The position numbers and the translations under genes are program-made. 39,903 nucleotides of DNA, taken from DATFKA01 sp042095835. GTDB taxonomy: Bacteria; Bacteroidota; Bacteroidia; Chitinophagales; Saprospiraceae. Shown in pieces: positions 34,801-39,903 of this stretch (its first letter is position 1; each line of letters opens with the position of its first letter). A model generated the notes under the pieces. The model was not told the DNA's origin and ran no database searches. It was given only the letters and a program-made list of their open reading frames with translations. The DNA is taken from assembly GCA_042095835.1 (NCBI GenBank), contig JBELML010000044.1, positions 1 to 39,903 of the forward strand. The letters run 5' to 3'.

Positions 34801-36664
34801 TCATTCCCATTCCAAGGGAAAGTACCGCAACCTACCTGTTTGACATTGATCTCCACCGTATCATCTATTAAAGTACAGGGTGTCAGGGTACATATATCTA
34901 CACTTAGGGTCAATTCAAAGGTGAGATTCTCGCGATCATTAGGGCCTAACATATAAAAGACAGCTTCATCAAATAGGTCATTTACGGTGAGTCCATCTGC
35001 AGCTAAAAACATACCATCTCCATCCGTTGACCAACGGGCATTAAATGATGCATTCAAAGTAGCATTCAAAGTGGCTAGGCGCAATTTTCTTGCACTACAT
35101 ACTTCAACTCCTGTACCCGCATCTACCACATAAGACTGGGTATTCAAGATCTCAAAAGTAATGCCATTGTCTAAGGCAATATCTGCACAAAGGTCTCCAA
35201 AATTAGCTTGGTTATCGATTTCGTCGATATTGGCTAGAAAGGAATTGATGTTGGTAGACACGGTTGGAATAGCCGTAAATTCAGCATCAGCAGGATTATA
35301 ACTGTAACCCACGATCTGAAAAGTATCCGCCGGTAAGTTGCCAATATTAATAGAATCTGTAAAGGACATTGGGTTACTTGGATCATAATTAACCGCTGGA
35401 ATGACCTGTTGAATGACAGAATCCAAAAGAAGAAAAAACACATATTCATATCCCGCTGGAGGTGTATCGGTTGATAAATCTACCTCAATGGCAATATCAC
35501 TATCGGCTGGACTATTTCCGCCATTATCATTACAAACCAGCGAACAATCGGCCCGTAAAATACCTGCATTCGCCTGACAACAATCGGGGGAGTCGTAAGT
35601 ATCCGAGCCAGCACAATCAACATCATCAATATTATCATAAATCCGTACTTCGATATCTGTGCCTTGCACATCTACTCCAGATATGGTCACCTGGTTATTA
35701 GGTGGATCCGGGAGGTCTGCATAATTGAAGGTTTGCATGAACGCTCCATTGTTTATATCAACAGTAAAAGTTGGAGAAGAAGGATTGACCGTAGCAATAG
35801 TGGCGATGACATCATACTCACTACTATTGGTACAAACTTGCTCTAACAGAAGAATATTGACGGTACAGGGAAAAGGAGAAGGTGCATTTGCACAGCTGGC
35901 TCCATCATTATTATTGGTGGGTTGAGCGGTAGAAATAAAAACACCGTATGCAACGGGCGATGCTCCAGATTCATCGATATTCACCCGATAGAATCTACCT
36001 GATGAGTTATTGGTAAAATAGAGTTCTTGTCCTACATTGACTGTAAAGGCAGCTCCAAACCCACCACTTTCATTATTGATATTAGGGTTCCCAATTCCAT
36101 TTAAAGGAAGCGTTCGAGTAGCAGTACCACTTGTTCCTGCTGCATTCAAATCGATTTTCACCAAGAAATCGCCACCGCCTCTAGTTCCTACGAAAGAAAA
36201 ACCATTGGAAGCATCCATATCCGGATCATAATAAGCAAAATCTGCAATACCATTAGCTTGTCCTGTAAGGTTGACCTGAACTGCCGTTTGTGTGACGACA
36301 TCAATTTTATAAAGGTTGTTACCTCTTATTACAAAATAATTCCCATTCAGATCGAAATCACCTACGAAATAGGTAGCATTATTTAGTGGGGGCAGCCCAG
36401 TAACTGGGCCTAGATCAAAAGCCACTCCGTCGCTACCAATACGTACTAAATTCTCGTTACTCCATAAGCCGTATATATATGAGTCCTGAATATTAAAACC
36501 TGTCGCGTTGTAGGAGCCCAGATTATTGGATTGTTCATCGGTGTACTGTGCTGGCTGGACTGTCGGGTCCAAACGGTTAAGCTGACCCGAAATTACCTGA
36601 TAGAAATCAGGATCACACATAGTGAAAGGTGTCTGTGATCTTAGATTTATTAATACCAAGGAAA

Positions 36665-37240
36665 AACTAAACTACCACCTATTGAAAATAGGTGGGTTCA
36701 TTAACTGACGACTAAAAGTCGTCCCTTTGTATTACTTACTCAAGCAAAAAGTTGTCTTGAGATTTATCATCGGGCTTCCGATGGTGCTCTAAGTACTCTT
36801 GAACCATCTCATCTGTGATGTTTCCTGTACTCCAGGCTCCATAACCAGTTGCCCACAAGTGTTGACCCCAGTAACGTTTCTTCAGTGAGGGGAACTCCTT
36901 TTGGAGAAGTCGTGAACTTCTTCCCTTAAGTTGTTTCATCAGATCGCTGACCGAAAGCTTAGCTGGATATTCTAGGTGCATGTGGACATGATCTTTGCTC
37001 ACCACTCCCTTTAATATCTCTATTTCTAGGGACTCGCAATCTTGGATCAATAGACTGCGACAGCGCTTTTGAATATCGCCTCTTAATACTTGGTAACGAT
37101 ATTTCGTTACCCATACAACATGACACGTTAAGCGGGTTATTGTATGCGATCCTTTGCGGTATTTGCTCATGCCTCTTTTGGCATAAATTTAACAAAATGA
37201 AATTTGCCGCACTAAAGTGCGGGGTTTTAAACCTTTTTTT
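36665..37240 (-). mobile_element. IS200/IS605-family insertion element
   Basis: A compact element of roughly 575 bases with one transposase gene and no terminal inverted repeats, as expected for IS200-type elements. Subterminal hairpins are present: CCGCACT-aa-AGTGCGG (37207-37222) at the left (upstream) end, and CCACCTATT-gaa-AATAGGTGG (36675-36695) at the right end. A further GACGACT-aaa-AGTCGTC (36707-36723) lies just after the transposase stop. Exact ends are not defined by sequence alone because this family makes no target duplication. No tnpB accessory gene is present. Confidence 0.75.
36736..37170 (-). CDS. tnpA: IS200/IS605-type Y1 (HUH) transposase TnpA
   Basis: A 144-residue single-domain transposase that cuts and joins single-stranded DNA at subterminal hairpins. 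The HUH metal motif is in KDHVHMH (His61, His63), and the catalytic Tyr126 is in the C-terminal helix VQEYLEHH. The N-terminal TCHVVWVTKYRYQVL and the GYGAWSTGNITDEMVQEYL segments are typical. Length is within the usual 130-155 and no frame damage is seen, so it may be active. It lies on the same strand as the gene it interrupts. Confidence 0.95.
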   Translation of the reverse strand: MSKYRKGSHTITRLTCHVVWVTKYRYQVLRGDIQKRCRSLLIQDCESLEIEILKGVVSKDHVHMHLEYPAKLSVSDLMKQLKGRSSRLLQKEFPSLKKRYWGQHLWATGYGAWSTGNITDEMVQEYLEHHRKPDDKSQDNFLLE

Positions 37241-37306
37241 GGGACCAATAAAAACAGCGATAATTTTTCTCATAATAATCTTCAAGATTGGGGAATGAAG
37301 TACAAT

Positions 37307-38581
37307 TTAATGCTTTCTCCCTTGAATCTCATTATTTTGGAAGGCATTATTCAAATCCTTCATCTCCTTGGCTTCTTTCTCGGCGATCTCCTGCGCACTT
37401 AAGCCCAGAGTACTGAGATCGGGTTGCCCCGCATTAATCCAAGCAGTATACCAGGCATTGCCAATAGAATGGATAGCATCTTGCATTCGGCTTTCTACCA
37501 TACCGCCCATTCGATCCTGGTAAGCTTTTGCAAATGCTCTACACTGGGTACGGATAGTTCGTCCTAGCCTTTCTTCATAGCAGTACAATTGATCTTCGGG
37601 CAAGGTTTCTTTCAGTTCTTTTTCAATCAATAATACACTATCCAAGAGGCTATGACTATCTAAGACAACCTCCCAATAGTAGTCTTTGGGATTCTCGATA
37701 TATTGAGCGGCGCCTACAAAATAATCATACTCATCGTCTGCAAAAAGCTCAGGGATGCGGCTTTCCCAAAATGCGTGGATACCAACTTGATTGGTAAGCT
37801 GTCCATTATAATTTTCGGTAGTGTGCAAAGGCACATGCCCATCGCCAATATAGTGGCCCATTTCTGCCGATAATCGCAATATGGCTTGTTCATTCCTCGC
37901 CTTAAATGCATTAGTTAGTCGGTATTGCATAGCATTAAGATGATAAGGCACAATACCATATTCTGAGAAGTGATCAATGAAAAAAGCCGATTGACAATCT
38001 ACTCCATTTCCAAACAAAGCCTTGAGCACATCACAATTGAGGACTTGATCTTCTGCATAATATTTGGAGTAAATATTTTCTCTAAAAAAAGCTTCGTAGA
38101 CCTTTTGAGAAATCCCTTGGTCAAAAAATGACTCTACAGCTAGACTTTCTCCCTGATAAATCAATGTAGTATCTTGAATATTAATGACCTCATCTCCTAA
38201 AACTTGTAAAGTATCCCCGCTGCTATTGACGATATGCACCGCCGTATAACGCATCAAAGCGTCTACGAAATCTCGCGGCACTTCTGGGAAAGGATAGGTG
38301 CCCCAATGGTCAATATCAATAAAATGCCTAGGGGCCTCAAATCTAGAGGCGTAGCGGCGTTTATCGGGATCAATGGCATGTTCGGTAATGTACTCGATAT
38401 GCTTTTTATAAAACCCAATCATTTCGGTGGGCAGGGTAAAAACCGCAAGGCGATTGATTCTACGGTGGGCCCAAAATCCCCAAGTCGCCTCTAGCTCGTC
38501 GGCAGTTTTTTCATGCCAATGAAAAGAAGACATAGTCAGTACTGAAATAAGGAAAATCGAAACCTTTACTACACTTCGCAT
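37307..38581 (-). CDS. Exported Zn-dependent phospholipase C / S1-P1 nuclease-like protein
   Basis: A 424-residue exported, mostly helical protein of the zinc-dependent phospholipase C/S1-P1 nuclease fold. A signal peptide (MRSVVKVSIFLISVLTMS) leads to WGFWAHRRINRLAVFTLP. Further metal-ligand-type motifs are HFIDIDHWG, MGHYIGDGHVPLHTTENYNGQ and HAFWESRIPEL. The family hydrolyses phosphodiester bonds in lipids or nucleic acids using three zinc ions; the true substrate here is unknown. The frame is open back to 38668, but the ATG at 38581 is chosen because it gives the signal peptide and avoids overlap with the DUF4340 gene. It follows that gene by 28 bases, so they are probably one transcript. 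Confidence 0.85.
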   Translation of the reverse strand: MRSVVKVSIFLISVLTMSSFHWHEKTADELEATWGFWAHRRINRLAVFTLPTEMIGFYKKHIEYITEHAIDPDKRRYASRFEAPRHFIDIDHWGTYPFPEVPRDFVDALMRYTAVHIVNSSGDTLQVLGDEVINIQDTTLIYQGESLAVESFFDQGISQKVYEAFFRENIYSKYYAEDQVLNCDVLKALFGNGVDCQSAFFIDHFSEYGIVPYHLNAMQYRLTNAFKARNEQAILRLSAEMGHYIGDGHVPLHTTENYNGQLTNQVGIHAFWESRIPELFADDEYDYFVGAAQYIENPKDYYWEVVLDSHSLLDSVLLIEKELKETLPEDQLYCYEERLGRTIRTQCRAFAKAYQDRMGGMVESRMQDAIHSIGNAWYTAWINAGQPDLSTLGLSAQEIAEKEAKEMKDLNNAFQNNEIQGRKH

Positions 38582-38609
38582 GATTTTGATTTGGTGAGCA
38601 CCTAGAGGA

Positions 38610-39629
38610 TCACTTAAAAAAGAAGCCATATCCCCACAATACGTCCTCCAGGACTCGATGCTGGGCAATGAAAAAATCCTCTCCGTTTACATCCACAAAA
38701 TAACGCTCTATCGCCGTACTTCCTAGACGGTACTCATTCAATTTGGCATCATAGGTAAGGTTATTAGGAAAGATTGGGAATAAAGACACCTGATGCTGCT
38801 GCCCATCCGAAAGTTCTAGATAAAACTGTGCAAAAGGAAGGGTATTTTTTACAGAGTCTTGTTTCGAGTAGTCATTGCGAAAGGCCTCCGCACCAATGGA
38901 GGAAAAACGATCTAAATAATCTTTCACAGCATCCGCCTGTATCAGACCTTCTTGCTCCTTCTGTAGATCATAAAAAGGCTTAATCGCATAGTTATCTCCT
39001 GCTGATCGCTCAATCTTGAAGGATTGTTCTCTTTGTTTAGGATAACTGACACTTAATGACTTAATCTCCGATCGCTTTTGATAAAACAATGATCGATCTC
39101 GCCACTCGTCCCCCTTCAGATTAAATCGAAAACGAATATTACCTTCCCAGGAAGGGAGATGTGCTACGTAGGGCTGCTCTGCGTCTTCCATCATGATATA
39201 AGTACCTCTCTCATCTTGAGTACCACCACCAATATAATACACTTTGAGCAACTCGTCTTGCTGGTCGTATAGTTCTACCTTAATGCCCCTGGTCGCCAAA
39301 TCTTGTAACATATTAGGCACAGCGGCCTCCGGTGGTTTGTATTTCATTTGGACTTTGGAGATGGCCCCCAATAAGTTTTCAATAGCATTGGGTCGTGCCC
39401 TATGTTTGCCATTATAAATCCACTCAATCCCTTTACGCTCTAAAAGAGTGGTAGAATTATCTGCCCGATTGGCGAGGAAAATCTTATGAATGGTTGCTAC
39501 ATTTTCGACTGAAAAATCGCGATCTGCTCCAACTAAAGTGCCTTCTTCCTTTGTACTATTAAATAGCCAATAGCTCACTGCTCCAACAATGATAAAAATA
39601 ACGGATAATATGGTAGTTCTTATATTCAT
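38610..39629 (-). CDS. DUF4340 family membrane-anchored protein
   Basis: A 339-residue protein with one N-terminal membrane anchor (TILSVIFIIVGAVSYWLF) and a DUF4340 periplasmic part (IHKIFLANRADNSTTLLERKG, ARPNAIENLLGAISKVQ, YYIGGGTQDERGTYIMMED, FRFNLKGDEWRDRSLFYQ). DUF4340 proteins are often encoded after the gliding-type ABC transporter proteins GldF/GldG in Bacteroidetes, and the tail of a GldG-like protein lies upstream here. A role with that exporter is inferred. The 200-base gap upstream is filled with repeats, so co-transcription with the gldG-like gene is uncertain. Confidence 0.83.
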   Translation of the reverse strand: MNIRTTILSVIFIIVGAVSYWLFNSTKEEGTLVGADRDFSVENVATIHKIFLANRADNSTTLLERKGIEWIYNGKHRARPNAIENLLGAISKVQMKYKPPEAAVPNMLQDLATRGIKVELYDQQDELLKVYYIGGGTQDERGTYIMMEDAEQPYVAHLPSWEGNIRFRFNLKGDEWRDRSLFYQKRSEIKSLSVSYPKQREQSFKIERSAGDNYAIKPFYDLQKEQEGLIQADAVKDYLDRFSSIGAEAFRNDYSKQDSVKNTLPFAQFYLELSDGQQHQVSLFPIFPNNLTYDAKLNEYRLGSTAIERYFVDVNGEDFFIAQHRVLEDVLWGYGFFFK

Positions 39630-39699
39630 ATTTTAATTGTCGGGATGCTTTGCTATGTATTATGTTAAGGAGACCCGATGCTTTAGCAGCCTTGCTCGA

Positions 39700-39829
39700 T
39701 GGCTAGTGTCTCTCATCCCCACAGTCTCCAAGTCACACGGTCCCCCAGTCTCCCATTCACACAGTCTCCCCGTCCCAAAGTCCCCCAGTCCCCAACATCA
39801 CCACATCCCCACATCACTACATCCCCACA
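39700..39829 (-). repeat. Degenerate G-rich repeats with a G-quadruplex motif
   Basis: Read on the plus strand, units like CACAGTCTCC/CCCCAGTCTCCC (39720-39793) pass into ACATCACCACATCCCC-type units (39795-39830). The coding strand of the flanking genes is G-rich. Positions 39768-39793 on the minus strand give four runs of three or more G with loops of 3, 5 and 2 bases, a canonical quadruplex pattern. No protein-coding potential is seen. Confidence 0.75.
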
Positions 39830-39903
39830 TCACTTACCAAACCGACGCCTACGCCAAAAGTTATAACCTAGGCCGAATAAAACAATAAATAAAACAGGTA
39901 GAC
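39830..39903 (-). CDS. C-terminal tail of a membrane protein, probably GldG-like (partial)
   Basis: The minus-strand frame from the window edge reads LPVLFIVLFGLGYNFWRRRR, then FGK and a stop at 39830-39832. It is a single hydrophobic helix ending in a basic tail. This matches the end of GldG (Gld-type ABC exporter substrate-binding component), and the DUF4340 gene next in line supports it. Only 23 codons are visible, so the assignment rests on the helix pattern and context. Confidence 0.45.
   Translation of the reverse strand, partial: LPVLFIVLFGLGYNFWRRRRFGK

Larger units (their letters stand above)
34797..37273 (-). pseudogene. Secreted surface protein gene split in its signal peptide by an IS200/IS605-type element
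   Basis: The main open part (34797-36659, 620 codons) encodes a secreted-type protein. An N-terminal propeller-like region (about 10-255, SYIYGLWSNENLVRIG, YFVGDFDLNGNYFVIRGNNLYKID) is followed by Cys-rich beta modules (CCQANAGILRADCSLVC). It lacks a full signal peptide; the region opens with LVLINLRSQTPFTMCDPDF. On the other side of the transposase element, on the same strand, an ATG at 37273 encodes MRKIIAVFI and then runs into the element. Joining the two pieces gives a normal signal peptide. The gene is therefore interrupted rather than lacking a leader, and its product is probably not exported now. No T9SS C-terminal domain is seen at the 3' end. The original join point is approximate. 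Confidence 0.72.

Noticed and set aside
36959..37285. A 108-codon minus-strand frame crossing the left end of the IS element
   Set aside because: Only its first codons (MRKIIAVFI) are real, being the displaced start of the interrupted secreted protein. The rest is element sequence read out of frame.
38582..38668. N-terminal extension of the phospholipase C-like gene
   Set aside because: It would hide the signal peptide and overlap the end of the DUF4340 gene. The ATG at 38581 gives a normal leader.
39700..39835. Regularly spaced repeat that might be a CRISPR array
   Set aside because: Units are short, degenerate and merge into each other. There are no constant repeats separated by unique spacers and no cas genes nearby.

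Overview
The window is from a member of the Bacteroidota, most likely a Saprospiraceae-like (Chitinophagia/Saprospiria) bacterium. The evidence is a very large SprB-repeat adhesin with a gliding-motility-type C-terminal domain followed by a PorP/SprF-family protein, a TonB-dependent receptor paired with a DUF4249 lipoprotein, GLPGLI, GEVED, GH97 and DUF4340 proteins, a probable gldG tail, and several promoters of the Bacteroidetes form TTTG-N18/20-TAnnTTTG with no obvious Shine-Dalgarno sequences. No rRNA, tRNA, CRISPR array or prophage was recognised.

Layout. Positions 1-212 are non-coding with small hairpins. folD (minus) is a housekeeping gene with a clear promoter. Positions 1261-7938 hold the secreted adhesin and its SprF-like partner. 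A strong bidirectional terminator separates them from a minus-strand GLPGLI protein. A sensor kinase/response regulator pair (8987-11099) follows, then an SsuD-like flavin monooxygenase, a 370-base gap with a terminator and structured sequence, a sterol desaturase-like hydroxylase, a sodium:solute symporter, a small Tat-like exported protein and a bile-acid-type sodium symporter. A minus-strand beta-barrel-like protein overlaps the 3' end of the last one.

From 18513 come a TonB-dependent receptor with an STN domain and its DUF4249 partner, then what looks like a carbohydrate or sugar-acid region: a GntP permease, a convergent secreted GH97 glycosidase, and a five-gene plus-strand run (25814-33385). 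The run encodes a lipoprotein dehydrogenase-like propeller fused to a cytochrome c domain, an alpha/beta hydrolase, an aldolase/short-chain dehydrogenase fusion, and two adjacent genes matching the TIM-barrel and Tm-1 (UPF0261) domains that are fused in the plant Tm-1 protein. I infer a pathway in which a glycan is cleaved and oxidised in the periplasm, the acid is imported by GntP, and it is processed and split in the cytoplasm. No substrate can be named from sequence, and this is the best candidate for an undescribed system.

The last section holds a GEVED-domain secreted protein and a convergent secreted protein whose signal-peptide coding region has been split by an IS200/IS605-type element with an intact Y1 transposase. 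It ends with a Zn-dependent phospholipase C/S1-P1-like protein, a DUF4340 protein and the probable C-terminal tail of GldG, all on the minus strand. Degenerate repeats, one including a canonical G-quadruplex motif, lie directly after stop codons at three places in the window.
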